Shown here one piece after another: positions 1 through 11,654 of a stretch of DNA of 64,000 nt. The DNA is taken from NCBI GenBank assembly GCA_036971615.1, contig JAYKKR010000007.1:1488001-1552000 (forward strand), read 5' to 3'. The translations under genes and the position numbers were made by a program. The stretch's first letter is position 1, and every line of letters begins with the position of its first letter. The stretch comes from Amyloporia xantha (lineage: Eukaryota; Basidiomycota; Agaricomycetes; Polyporales; Adustoporiaceae). The notes under the pieces are model-generated. The model did not search any database and was not told the origin of the DNA. It saw only the letters and a list, made by a program, of their open reading frames with translations.

Positions 1-406
1 TTTTCGCCTTGATGGATGCAGCGTGTCCAGTTGTAACATGAAACATGAGAGGGAAGGTACCACACGCATTCATTTGCACACCTAAAGATCACTTCAACTG
101 AGTTACGAGTCTACAACAGGGCAGTCGCCAGATTCCAAGATTGATCGGGATGCTGGCCTGTCCGACAGATCGAACGCCCGCATCTTACACGGAAACAAGG
201 CCGCGGCCTTGAGAACAGGCAATACAGCGCTCGAAGGCACTCACATTGTCCAAAACTGGCAGTATAAGCAGAGAAAGACACTGCTAGATAAATGATGACT
301 GCTCACCGCGGACGGCAGCCAATTGACCATGTGAACAGTGAATGCGCAAGCCTCAGCGATGTCCTGTCGGAAGCAGATGGCATGAAGAGACATGGAGAAA
401 CGGCTA
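1..406. other. Left-edge stretch without a gene
   Basis: I see no credible coding frame here on either strand. It is the 3' flank of the DHHC gene that ends at 407. Nothing further recognised. Confidence 0.5.
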
Positions 407-1872
407 TCATTGATCTTTGTCTATGTTGACAAGCTCAACAGCAAGACGCGCCAGCATATCATCTGTGCGCGGATTACGAGGGAATGCTCTTCCGTCACCC
501 TTGCTACAGCCCGACAACATGTTACACGTCAGTTCTCCGCAACTTCTACAAGAGCCAAAACGAAAAGCGCACCCTCCACCACCAACAGCGATTCGATACA
601 CCCAGCCCCATGGTCGATCCCAGCCCATCACTTGTCCCCAATTTCTCCTCCAGCCGACATCGTATATACGAATATGAGAGTGCGCATCCCGAACCAGCCG
701 ACGTTGTGGATATGACAACTCGTGCTCCAGTGGTGGGTCGGACAACTTGCGACCCGATGAGAATTGTGGAGGAAGAGGAGGTAGTTGACGCAGTAAGAGA
801 AATGGAGAAAGATGTTCAAGCGTCGTCTGATTTGTCCTATATGACACGGTAAGTTCTTGGGTTTGAGCAGGAAATGAACATTCGAGCATACGTTGCAAGG
901 TATATGTGATACATCCAAAAGGATCCAAAAACAAGGGCCATAATGATACCATAAAATGCCAGGTATATGTCATGCAGGGGTGTGTTCTCGTCCTGTGTGG
1001 AGGTTCGTTCTGTGAAAACATACGAAAATAGAAACATGCACGTACAATAGCTAGAGGGTTCGTGAAGGCGAAGTAGACCGCCTCCACGCATAGTCCGGCA
1101 ACATATACCGATAGCACAGTGATACATGTCAGAAAATGAATGAACGCTGAATACGTTCTGTGACCCTAACCTCGAGGTAAGCCCACAGATGCAAAATAGT
1201 AATATAACTCGACTCACAATACACTTGTCTCCTAGCCAGAAACAATGATGGTCTTCCGGCACCACGTTAGGAAGCTATTCAGAAGCAGGCTTACACGGCG
1301 CTTACCCATCTTGAGTACACATCTCCCACACGAGCTGCAATGATGCGTCCGCTCTGGTTTGGGCGCGGAGCACTTCCGACACCACTTGCCTGGCTTCCGC
1401 ACCTCTGGCTCATCTTCTTCGGTAGTCAGTAGCGCCTGCATGAAATCCATGTCTTCAGATTCGCCTTCCGCGGCTTCAGTCATTTTGGGTCCAACCGCAG
1501 GTCCCGGATCGCGGGCAAGGATGAGTATGAGAGATGAGAACGAGATGAAGGTGAGAGTATATGTAACCACTAAGTGCGTAAGGAACTGTGCAGGTGAATT
1601 CAGAACCCGGAGATGGTAGTTGACGAGTACAATGAGCAGGGACGGGTGTGGTGCCAACATGAGTATCACAGCCACTGCCAGCGAGTTGTGAATCGAGTAT
1701 AGAGCGCCTGTCGCATGGAAAGGCACTACGTACGGATGAGAGGTAAGTAATGGTACCATCGCTTGCGGGTCGGCTCAGAGTCCGTTTCGTCCTCATCGTC
1801 ATCCCAATGTGTGAGATTAGGTGGCGGTTCAGAAGGTGGTGTAAGCAAGGGGCTCCTGCGGGGTATCGACAT
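407..1872 (-). CDS. DHHC-type protein S-palmitoyltransferase
   Basis: Integral membrane enzyme expected to attach palmitate to cysteines of cytosolic proteins through an acyl-enzyme on the DHHC cysteine. At least six exons can be joined. Exon 1 (1872-1734) starts MSIPRRSPLLTPPSEP and continues over a 59-nt intron into the first membrane helices (LAVILMLAPHPSLLIVLV). The cysteine-rich domain follows (CRKCSAPKPERTHHCSSC, GRCVLKM), then a 35-nt exon (1252-1218) carrying DHHCFWLGDKCI. Next come GHRTYSAFIHFLTC, the third and fourth helices (IYLAFYGIIMALVFGSFW), TTNQTTLEHLSPFLLLRQLP, and a C-terminal part with YDVGWRRNWGQVMGW and GDGRAFPRNPRTDDML. The residue after DHHC is Phe; most relatives have Pro. 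The overall plan resembles fungal Pfa3-type enzymes, but the exact orthologue is uncertain. All introns are GT-AG, and the 53- and 59-nt ones match the local norm. Confidence 0.9.
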
Positions 1873-2573
1873 GCTGAATAGATGAAAATGGTGTCCAGGT
1901 GTACTTAGCCAACGGTGTGCCTGTCGTGCATGTCTTGCAAGGTCGCTGCCTTTGTCAAGCTCGGAAAGAAAGATGAAGCAGAGCAGAGCGACCGAGAGCG
2001 AATTGTGGACCGGTTACTGCAGTTACCGGATAGTACTATATTATCAACGACGAGTGGAACAGACACTGAGAGCTGAAGAAAGCAGATTTGACGACACTGA
2101 GGGACAGAAAAATTACAATCGCAAAAGCAAGAAAGGGAGCAAAGGTCTCGGTGTTATACATACAAGGGTAACGATCTTGGGCATCCGTACACTGGCAAGC
2201 CCTCATGTAAGCGCTGGAGTCGATCAGTACGTGCCGCCGGCAGGCCATTTTAGACCTCGGGTCTCTCGACCATTGTGCACTCGAGTCGAAGTCGTTGTTT
2301 GCTTGCGAAACACTCCCTCTTCGTTAGGCTGTGGAAATAGTTAATTTGGCACAATTAGTCCAACGTGCTAGGATATATTTTACCTCAAATCGTGTTGTGC
2401 GTTGAAATACTAACCTTCTCTGAAGTGTGGCACTCGAAACGTTCTGCCAGTGGTGACATTATAACATCTACTCCTTCCTTTCAGTTCTGAACGCTCGCAT
2501 ATTAGTAAGTTACTATTAGGGCCGAAACAGGACAGTGTTCATCATATTTTACAGGAAGTGGGCTATCACCCAC
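1873..2573. other. Divergent intergenic region
   Basis: This is the 5' flank shared by the minus-strand palmitoyltransferase and the plus-strand gene that follows. One frame (1952-2344, +) stays open for 130 codons, but its composition is not protein-like and no family is suggested. Both promoters should lie here; I found no convincing TATA element. Confidence 0.4.
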
Positions 2574-3131
2574 ATGTCAAATCACATCGCAGAAGTAGTT
2601 ACTCTGGAGCCCAATGCTCTTTACATCGGCATCAATGCCCTCCTTATGGAAGGAAAATTCCATTGGTCTCTGTGGTTCACAGATGGAACTGGAATTTCCA
2701 CTCGCCACGAATGGGCCGAAATGGTTCCATCCAAACGTCAGAAGGGCGGTCTTATAGAGGAGTATACCGCACTCGTGGTCCATCCAGTGCCGGTTTACAC
2801 CGCTGAGAATCACCTGATGCTTGCTTTCTTCAAGATTGGAGGCCATGTTCCTCCTGAGGGCACTTCTCTCGACTTCGTTCCGTCGTTTAGTGCGATCTTC
2901 ACCAAAAGTTACAATGACGTTCGCGCAAATAGGTCAGCAGGCGTCAACTGTCGGACTTGGGCAATGAAAGCGTTGGCTTTGCTTCAAGCCAGAGGTCAGA
3001 TCGTCCGATCAGATCCTGTCGAGTCGCTGGAGGAAACGATCATTCAACACGGGATACAGCTGGAGAATTTGATTGCTCGTCACGCAGAGGATACAGAGTG
3101 GATATTCACAAGTCAAATAATAGCACTGTAA
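2574..3131 (+). CDS. Small uncharacterised fungal protein
   Basis: Single-exon frame of about 185 residues. I prefer the ATG at 2574 (MSNHIAEVVTLEPNALYIG); the frame is also open from an ATG at 2535, which would add a hydrophobic stretch of 13 residues (MFIIFYRKWAITH). Visible features are FHWSLWFTDGTGIST near residue 30, an ALVVHPVPVYTAENHLM strand-like region, CRTWAMKALALL, and a C-terminal helix (ETIIQHGIQLENLIARHAED). The pattern of an HWS strand followed by a late C-x-x-W-A-M helix recalls small fungal DUF7770-like proteins, but this is only a resemblance and I do not assign a function. No signal peptide or membrane segment is seen in the shorter form. Codon use and continuous openness support a real gene. 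Confidence 0.6.
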   Translation: MSNHIAEVVTLEPNALYIGINALLMEGKFHWSLWFTDGTGISTRHEWAEMVPSKRQKGGLIEEYTALVVHPVPVYTAENHLMLAFFKIGGHVPPEGTSLDFVPSFSAIFTKSYNDVRANRSAGVNCRTWAMKALALLQARGQIVRSDPVESLEETIIQHGIQLENLIARHAEDTEWIFTSQIIAL

Positions 3132-4110
3132 GGTAGGTCCAGATATTTAAATACCAGTGCTTTGACTAACGGACTTAGTTGATGTGTCGCAGCGTCATCA
3201 AATGTTACCGGGCAGGGATGCATAACAGATCAATAGAGCCCGAGTAACGTTACTACTATACCGTTGATATCCCGACCGTCTTATTCAACACGAGGCTGGG
3301 ACTGTCCAAATGCGTGCATGACAGCAGGCTAATATGAGCGGCAGCACAGTAGATAGGTTATAGACCTGTCGCGACCCGCTTGCTTTCAAGTTCTATAAAT
3401 TCTCCAGCACATATTACGGTTTTACTACGCCCTGAAGTAACCTCGCATATCTGCCCAACGTTTCGAGGCACACGTGCGTTATATAATAGATTCAACTCTA
3501 CATATTGTACTCTAATAATGCAAGAGGTCACTGGGAGGCCTGAAGGTGACGAATGACCCTTCAAACGGCTGCCAAGTCAGACATCTGAAGATTCTGAACA
3601 TCCACGGTTCGAGCACTAGTATGCTATGATGTAGGTATGCACAAAACATTGCCAACTATCCTCCTCCCTTCATATATTGCAGTCTAGATACTGAATAGAT
3701 GTATGATGGCTACCCGGGGCGATAATGTTCACGCAAGGCGCGACGTCCGCAGACACGTTGCAGGGCGTGACCAAACCCAACTGGCCACAACAGAAAAATC
3801 GAAGCCCGTAAACCAAAAAAAATTGTGGTAATATACAGAGCACGTACACTACTTAAGCACTGAATATGAAAACCCGAACGACGTTCCAAACCCCGACAAT
3901 AAGTTAGTGAGCGATGCTGCCAAGTCCCGACCGTCGATGCGACGTGGCCCAACGCAGGAAAGACAGCACTAGATAGTGTGTGATAGATCTAGCAAGGATG
4001 GCCCTCAACTTTAAGCACGCTGAACGAGACCTAACGCTTCCATGGCTCTCACCTGCAGGGGAGACACAAACGAGATGCTCAGAGCAACAAGGAACAGCAT
4101 CGGCGCACGC
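3132..4110. other. Convergent intergenic region
   Basis: About 980 bases between the end of the small plus-strand gene and the stop of the minus-strand Xpt1-like gene. Only short frames without family features are present. Both 3' ends fall here, so terminators and 3' UTRs are expected. No repeat recognised. Confidence 0.45.
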
Positions 4111-6874
4111 TCATGCCCGTTCCCATGCAGCGGGAACGCCCCACCGCCGTTCCTGCCACGCACGGAATGTGGCGGCAACCTCGGTGTCACCACTGATGAC
4201 GTCGTCGTTGATGCAGAGCAGCGCGGCGTCAGTGGTTCTGTCGATCTTGGCGAGGACAGAGGTAGTCTGGCGTGGGGACTGGAGGCGCTCAAAGAGGGAG
4301 GGGGTGTTCGCTGGCAATGGGAAAGGGGGGTGAGTTCGTGCGTGGAGGATAATAGAAGGACAGGTAGTAGAACCGAACGGGACGGATAGGCAAGACATAA
4401 GAAGAGGCAAGGGGAAACAAGGTAGCGGGACGCACCGATGACATAACGATATCTCTGCAAAAGCGCGAGCGTCCACTTGCGCACGTTGCGCTCGCCGGCA
4501 GCGCCCATGACGTCGCGCAGCGCGAATCGGCCGTCCTGCCACTTATCGGCAAGAGGGAGGTGCGGGATATCCTGGTTCGTGTCAGACGGCGCAGCATCGA
4601 GGAAGGGAAAGGGGAGCGAGGGGAGCTTGCCGGCAAGGGAGCCGAGCGTGCGTTCAGGTGGTGGGAGGAAAGCGGAAAGACCGAGCGGACCACTGGCGCG
4701 TGTGAGGGCTGTTATCACTAAGGGTGCGATGTATCAGAATCACATTGCGGACGGCGAAGAGCAAGGAGCGAGAGGAAGGTGGGGAAGAGCAGTGCAGGAC
4801 GTACCACAATCACCGCACTGGATGTCGGCGAACGCGATATGTGTGAAGACGTCAGAAGCGCGCTTGTGCCCCGCAAAGCACCGCTCATAACTGATGCGAC
4901 ACGCGGGGAGCTGTTCTTCAGGTACATCGGGCGTGAGTGCAGGGAACGCGCGCTGGCCTCTCGTCCCGAGCGTCGCATAAGGATACCCATCGAACGAAGC
5001 TGCACGCGTATAGTCAGCAGGCCGCATATATGCGCGGATACACGGACCGGCAATGCTCACAGAACGTATAGGTCGTCTTGCCGAGCCCCTCGGGTACGCC
5101 GCTCTGCGCGAGCGCAAGAACGACGCGCTCAGGCTCAAGTGTCCGCCTCGCGCCCGCGCGTACTCCAATTTCGCGCAGATCGCCAGGGGGCATGTCCCAC
5201 GTCCCACCGAGCTCAGCCCACGCGGTGCGTGCCTCGGCATCACGCCAGGAATCGTCCGGGGCACCGACGCGAGCAACAACCCACGACCAGAGGAGCGCCT
5301 CACGCGCGCGCTCGACGAGGAGGTGGGCATGGAGGAAGAGAGTGTTAATGTCCGCGGGGGAGCCGGGGCCGGCGGTCTCGCGGAAAGGGTGTGTCGCGGC
5401 GAGGGCGAACGAGGCAGGCCAGATCGCGAGAGCCTCGGAGAGGATGGGGAGGGAGACGGTCTTGGCTTCGTGCGCGATGTAGGGGCGGGCGCGAGTGCCG
5501 AAGCGGAGGCCTGGGAGGGGGGTCAGGAAGGCGGAGAAAAGGAGAAGGAGAGCGTACTGAGGAGGTAGTTGGCCTCGTCCATGCTGCGCCATTCGCCCTG
5601 GGTCTTTGCGTTTGGGCGGACGGGCTGGACCATGAGGTCCGACTGGAGATGGAGGACGACGCCGTATGCGGGCGTGTAGAAGCTGGCCGGGGTCATCGGC
5701 GTCGCCATGTAGAGGTCGTCGTTCTTGGCAGCATAAGCTAAGGCGGAGAGCAGAGAGTGGTAGGAGTCAGACTCACCATGTACACACTGTGACGATGTCA
5801 GCGACGCGCCGACTCAAAAGGAGGAAACGAAAAGGCTCACAAGTAGTCGGAGATGCCATCGACATGCCCAAGCTGGCTCTCGATCGCCAAGCTGCCACCC
5901 GATCACCGTTAGCAGCGCGTCACACGTCACCGTCGTAAACCTCGGCCACCGCACGCACCTATTGAAGCTCTTCCCAGCATACGGCCGGAAAATCTGCGCG
6001 TGGTGTACCACCTCCAGTCCAATATCGCCGTCCACCCAGCCCGCGTCCGGCGTCCAACCCGTGTCTCCATCCAGCCACTGAGGCATCTGCCCCAACCGCC
6101 ACCCCGCCGCGAGCGAGAGCGACAAGTTCGGCTGTGTCGCTGGAATCTCAAAATCCGCCGTCACCAGGAAGAACCGTCCCGCATGCGGGCGGAAATTTCG
6201 CTAGTACTGACCGTAACGAATGCCGCAGCTCATCGTGGTCCCTGTGCGCACTCCGCGTCAGCAATCACACGCATACTACGCCTATAAAACACTGCCGCCG
6301 CGTACCGGTAGAGCCGCGCCTGCGTCCCCGACGCGGCGGGCCGGAAGGGGTCGTTCGCGCGGAACGACGCCTGTGCTGCCTTCTTCGCCTCCTGCAGTAG
6401 CGAGTCCGACCCATTCACCCACGTCCACAGCATGTCTACCTTCGGCTTCGTCCCATCCCCGCATGCACCTGCGTCCCCCGTGCCAAAATACTCCTCCCAG
6501 CAGGCCTCCGCCAGATCACGCACGGGCCGCAGCGGTGCGCTGCTATTGAACGAGGTCTGTCGGGGTGCGCGGAACGGAAGGTACGCCATGTGCGACGGGA
6601 GCGCGAGGGCGGAGAGCGCGGCGGAAGGGAGCAGGTCCGCGGCGTCGAGGAGGAGGTCTGCGTCGAGCTCGGCCGCATCGAAGTCGTGCAGGGAGACCTT
6701 GAGCAGGAGGAAGAGCGTGAGGAGCGCACTGCCGAAGAGCACCGCATATAGCGTGCGTCGGCGGAGGAAGTAGGACCGCGCGGTGGCGGCGGAGGAAACA
6801 TGGGCGGCGGGGGAAGAAGAGGGCAGGCCGAAGCGGGGAGCGAGCGGGATGTAGTCTTTCGGGGTGATGGGCAT
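4111..6874 (-). CDS. XPT1: Xpt1-like xylosylphosphotransferase (Stealth family), copy A
   Basis: Type II membrane glycan phosphotransferase of the Stealth family. The named fungal relative is Cryptococcus Xpt1, a Golgi enzyme that adds xylose-phosphate to mannose of protein glycans. The N-terminus (MPITPKDYIPLAPRFG) is followed by one membrane helix (LYAVLFGSALLTLFLLLKV). CR1 is seen as VDMLWTWVNGSDSLLQEA, CR2 as VTADFEIPATQPN, GWRLGQMPQWLDGD and VVHHAQIFRPYAGKSFNR, then SLAIESQLGHVDGISDY running through a 10-nt micro-exon (5777-5786) into VYMNDDLYMATPMTPASFYTP. Later exons give RPYIAHEAKTVSLP, INTLFLHAHLLVERAREALL, CRISYERCF and IQCGDCG. The terminal exon ends ALLCINDDVISGDTEVAATF to AAWERA. 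The frame is intact. A paralogue with matching layout lies at 35295-37836 on the other strand. The 5' third is very GC-rich and Ala-rich compared with copy B. The donor specificity is inferred from the family. Confidence 0.88.
5777..5786 (-). other. 10-nt micro-exon in Xpt1-like copy A
   Basis: A 10-base exon (TGTGTACATG on the coding strand) lies between an acceptor ending CACAG and a donor GTGAGT. With two bases from the exon before, it encodes F-V-Y-M of the conserved FVYM-NDDL motif of Stealth CR2. Skipping it would break the frame. Copy B has an equal-sized exon at the same site. Confidence 0.85.
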
Positions 6875-8079
6875 CGCAAGGGGGACCAGGACATGAGGGT
6901 ATGGACGGGGGAAATGCGTAAAAGTGAAGCACCCCTTGTCGGTCGGGCGCGAGACTCGACTACAGCGGGGTACTATAATGCGTGTCGTGCAGTTTCGGTC
7001 TTGACGCTACTGTCAGACTTGAAAAGAGCGCCGTGCGAGTCTGACAAGGTGCAAAGAGGCGCCGCTGCGATATGCAAACTGTCAGTTCCTGGATCCAAGA
7101 GGCACGGCTATAAGAGGAACAAGGGTTCACGAGGTAGAGGTGATGGGTGTGTTTTGTGGCGAAACGCCGTGACATAGAAAGGAATAATCTAAAGCCGCTC
7201 TTACGCACCTTGGGCGAATGCGAAAGGCGAATAGAAGACGGCGGCGAAAAGAACACAGCCGTTTGAGACGAGATGAGGCAGAAAGGTGTTTACTATTCGA
7301 GGTACGGCTGTGTATGTTCCCGTCCAACACCTATATGTTACAGGACCCGGGAGTCGGTCCCGCCGCAGCAGTACGTACAGGCGTGTGACGAGTTGCTACC
7401 ACGGTCAATCTCTTCTTTGCAGAAGATGGCCGGAAGGAGCGTGCTTCTTGTGTTGTGTGTCGTCAACAGCGTTGCGGGGGGTGCAGATGGGGAGAGTGTC
7501 CGATAACCGTCGGGATATGTTCGTCGTCGATGTCAGCGACAGTGAGCACTGTACAGCAAGAAAGCGATGGGGGTCAGAGGGGACGGAGGGGCACAGCCGC
7601 CAGAGCCAGCCGCTGCGCACAGCGATCGGGCCCATGCGTTCCAAATTTCCCTTTCCATCTCCGACGCGTCCTATAATTAGCGCATCAGGCTTGGCATTCA
7701 TCTTCTCCAGGAACGCGCGCGAAGGCTTATGTAAGCGCTTCCATCATCCGTCTTTAGTCGTTATCTGATAATTGCTGCCGGCCGGCACACGACCAGGACT
7801 CAGCCAGCAACTGCGGAAAACTGTATATTGCGACGATGGGGACATATCGTGAGATAACAAACACCTCAGTGAAGTAGATAGGTCGGAAGACATTCAAATG
7901 CGAAGCGTCCCGTGCGTATAGATGACACAAGAGGCACACGATTACTGAGTGCACGGGGATGCATACGACTGCGGAATCCGCATGACTGGAGAGAGAATCC
8001 AATAGATGTATGCAAGACGGTCAATCCGTCGGAACAGAGACAAGATTAAGATGCATTCAGACAGAGCTTCGCGGACGCC
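6875..8079. other. Intergenic region between Xpt1-like copy A and RRP6
   Basis: About 1.2 kb. It holds the 5' flank of the Xpt1-like gene and the 3' flank of RRP6, both on the minus strand. Several short overlapping frames exist (for example near 7286-7768), but none shows domain features or consistent coding character. Confidence 0.45.
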
Positions 8080-11000
8080 CTATCGGAACGTCCGTGAAAC
8101 GTTCCCGCTCTTCGGCTGGCTGTGCGCCTTTGGCGGCGCGCCAAAGTCGCCGTACTGGTACGGCGCTGCTCCTGCAGAGTGCCCATTATCAGCATCTACA
8201 CATGCAACTCTCAAAAAGACGAACCCGACGCACCTTTCGCCTGTCTTTTCTTCTTCCGCCCGGCAGGCTCCTCCGGCTCCGGCTCGGGACCCTCATCAAG
8301 AATATTCGATGCTGCCGCATAATCAAACGGTTCCACCTCAATCGCCTCCTTCGCCTCTTTTGCGTTCCCATCTCCTTCGACCTTCCCCTTCGCCCCCGTC
8401 CGCTTCCGTTTCCTCGCGCGCGCCTGACCCACCACCACTATAGCGTCCTCGCCAGCCTCCCCGCGCTCGCGTTGCCGCTCCGCGGCGGGAACAAAGGGAA
8501 GTTCAACGGCGCCCGGAAGGATGAGCGTGGAACTATCCGCAGCATCGAGCGGTTGGGGAGTGGCTTGGCCTGATGAGTTCGCGGTCGTGACGCCATCGGG
8601 TGGTGATTGGGCTGACCGGAGCGACGGCGTCGGAAGCGAGGGCGCGATGGAGAGCGTGCTGTGAATCCGGGAGAGGATCGTGAGGAAGCGCGGCTGGGAA
8701 GAGGGCACTGAGGTTGTGCGCTGGAGACGGAGGTAAGATATCAGTGTGATTACGACCCGTAAACGTAAAACAAGAGGTACGTACGACGACGGCAGTGGCT
8801 CGATCGCCGAAGAGCGCGCTCCGCGGGGCAACGTAGGACGTCGATGCCGCCTCTTTTATGTCGACCTTAGTCACTTGCGCCGAGCCGAACAAGGTAGACG
8901 AGAGCGCTGCGGAGGCGGGGCGGGTCACTATAGGAAACCATCAGCGTTTGCTTACGACCGACAGAAGAGCAACAGGATTACCATGAGACCAGAGAGATGT
9001 CATGGCGCTACCACCGGTCGCAGTTGCGCTAGAAATTGGCGCGGACGACGCGTCTCTGTCGACCTGCATTGCATCATCCGACTGCGATCCCAGAGCAGCC
9101 GACGTCGTCACTACTTCCGTGAACGACTTCGCTTCATCTGGTCTAGCCTCCCGTGCCTCCGCGCCAGCAGCTGTCGCCTGCTTGACTGCCTCCCGAATCG
9201 CGTCGAGCAGCTCCTTCGAGCGCCGTCGGACGACAGGCGGAACCGGGTGGAAAATCGCAAGGAGCGCAGCCATATCAGCCGGCGGACGTTCTGCGAGCAC
9301 GAACAAGTAATGGTTCGGCAATACATATCTACACCATGCAGTGACCAATCAGAATATAAGCTCCCAGTCCCGAAAATTCAGAGGTAAAACGCACCGCGTG
9401 CTCTCGTCCTCCTCGCGCGCGACCCTGTCCCGCCACGCATGCACGCAGCGGTACACCGCGCGCTGCACCGCGTGCACGCTTCCTGAGCCCATAGCACCCT
9501 CAGGCGCACCTGCCATCAGCGCGCCCTTGTTCCATTTCCGCGCGAGCGTGTCCCAGCCGCCGGGCCCGCTCCCACCCTCCGCGTCGTACGCCTCCTTTTC
9601 GTACACCCGGAGCGCGGTCTCTTCCGAGCGAGAGAGGACCAGCTGCACGAGGGCGTGGGCCGGGTTGCCATTGAGTGGCGGGGTGGAGGTTGAGGTTGAG
9701 GTTGAGGCGGAAGCGGACGGGGATTGGGCTCGAGACTGGGCTCGGGATTGGGCACGATCAAGGAGGGCGTTGCGGAGGTTGTCGTAAATGTAGAGGAGAA
9801 AGTGTGTGTCAGAGCGCGCGTAAGCGAGCATTTCTTCCGGGAGCGGTCTGATAGCGAGTGAGATATGGTCAGGGGGTATAAATATTGATACAGAATGCCC
9901 TTGCTTACCGAATACGCCAATCGGCAAGTTGATATCGCTTGTCAGCGGTGAAGTCACAATACATTTCTAGAAGTGTAGCTAGGCTGTGACGAGGGAAGTC
10001 TTTGCAAAGCAAACCGTTAATGACGTCAGTCAGCCGAAATTATTTGTTATTTACCTAGCACTTTAGACGCGTGGTAAGTGTCGAACAGATTGACGATGTA
10101 CAAGTTGAAGTCTTGTTGTAGCCACACAATATCACTCTCGGCGCCGTGCAGCACCTAGCAAGATACTCAGTCAATGGACTATGAGATGCCAGTGCATCCA
10201 CGCATACCTTGATGATTTCGGGGTCCGTGAACACCTCATTAAGCGCCTCCATGTCATCCCTCACAGCAAATGTGTCTACAACCCAGTCTTCCTCGCGTGT
10301 GCTGATCTGCATCAGACACACGAACCCGCCGAACGTACGATAGCTATGATACTCCAAATCCACCGCTATTTCATGAGCAGCGCGGAGCTTGTCAAGCATC
10401 GCAGCGAATGTGGATCCGTCGGCGACCCAGGTGAAAGGCGTGTCAGCAAAAGAGCGCGGAGAGATGGGCGGGGAGGGTGTGAACATTCGTGCGGGGTAGG
10501 AAATGTGTTTGATCTCGTAGCGATAAGGGTGAAGACTGTCGGTAGCTCAGAGAGAAGAATCTGGATTAAAAAGGACCCAACGCACGCGCTAGAAGTTGAC
10601 AGGTCATCTTCATTGTCTTCATCCCGCAGGTTGTATCCGAGTGGCACTTGCGCGTTATATTTATGCCGCAGTGTCGGTCGCCATGTTGTATGGCTACTAT
10701 TATCTGCTTTTCGTCTGAAATTGAGCTGCGGCTTCGCCAGATGTGACGCGTGCTGCAGCGCGGGGTCCAACCGCCCTTGGGGCACATTGGCTTTTTTGAC
10801 CTATCTTGTTGGTTTACACTACGAACCGCCGTAGCATAATAAGCAGCACGTACCTTCTGTGCAGTAGGCTGCACTGTGTTAACGGCGATCGCAGGCGGCT
10901 TGGTGCGCCCGAGGAACTCATCCAAGCAAATATCCTGCATGAAGACGCGCGTCAGAATCGTGACCTCATAGATCACCAGTGCGGGTTCATGAAAATCATA

Positions 11001-11348
11001 TCTCACCGCACGTTCCAGTAGTTGATCCACTGGGTCGACAATCAGAGCGTGGAAGTTGTCTACCACATCGTCCTCGCTCTCCAGCCTGCCCTTTCCTTTC
11101 CGCCGTGCACTTGCAGAAGTATCTGCAGTAGCGACAAGAGAGAGCAACCGGTTTGTAAGCTCTAGCACACGAGAGGAACATGCTTCAATGTCCTTCGCAA
11201 AAGTGCGGTCGACAGTGCGGTGGAAGGCGATGTCGGAAGGGAGTTGGACCGCCTGTTTGGTCGCCCTGAGGGCGGCGCCTTGTAAAGCGGTATTATAATC
11301 GTTGAACGCAGCTGGTGTAAGCTCTGCACGTTCTGAAGGATGAGCCAT
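8080..11348 (-). CDS. RRP6: Exosome-associated 3'-5' exoribonuclease Rrp6
   Basis: Nuclear exosome catalytic subunit of the DEDDy RNase D family (RRP6/EXOSC10), which trims and degrades rRNA, snRNA and snoRNA precursors. Domains in order: an N-terminal PMC2NT region ([20 protein letters not shown] through [20 protein letters not shown]); the linker [11 protein letters not shown]; the exonuclease with [20 protein letters not shown] (first D and E), [14 protein letters not shown] (third acidic residue) and [20 protein letters not shown] (Tyr and last Asp); an Ala/Ser/Thr-rich insert encoded by imperfect repeats near 9676-9760; an HRDC-like helical region ([18 protein letters not shown]); and a basic C-terminal tail ([17 protein letters not shown]). 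A last exon, joined by a GTGCGT donor, encodes [18 protein letters not shown] and stops at 8080 after SRTFR, the usual family ending. The gene has many short introns. Catalytic residues appear complete. It is divergent from a zinc finger gene 306 bases away. Confidence 0.93.
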
Positions 11349-11654
11349 CCTGAAGCACCAGTTCGTGTGCTAGAGCAGAGCGAAGAAACAGAGACAACTC
11401 GGCCTCAAGGCCGCTGGTCGCTACTGACTGTGGAAAACTGGGAGTTGAAGAAGAGATCACGTGAAGTGAGTTGATCGTACAGATCAGATCGCATCTTGCG
11501 CGCTTCAGGGGCGGGACGTTGCACTGAGCACTATCCGAGTCTCTTCCACCAGTGTATCCTTCAGTCGACGTCTTCGACAATCACCTATAGCAGCCTCTAG
11601 TACTACTATTCTACTTAAGCCTCAAGCAACGGCTCTCGATTTGACTCAATCGCA
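11349..11654. promoter_or_regulatory. Bidirectional promoter region
   Basis: The 306 bases between the divergent start codons of RRP6 (-) and the Sfp1-like zinc finger gene (+) must hold both core promoters. I see no clear TATA box. Confidence 0.5.

Noticed and set aside
1952..2344. 130-codon plus-strand frame upstream of the palmitoyltransferase
   Set aside because: Irregular composition, no domain, lies in a divergent promoter region, and is likely chance openness.
7286..7768. Overlapping plus- and minus-strand frames of 100-160 codons
   Set aside because: Neither strand has motifs, splice-consistent neighbours or protein-like composition.
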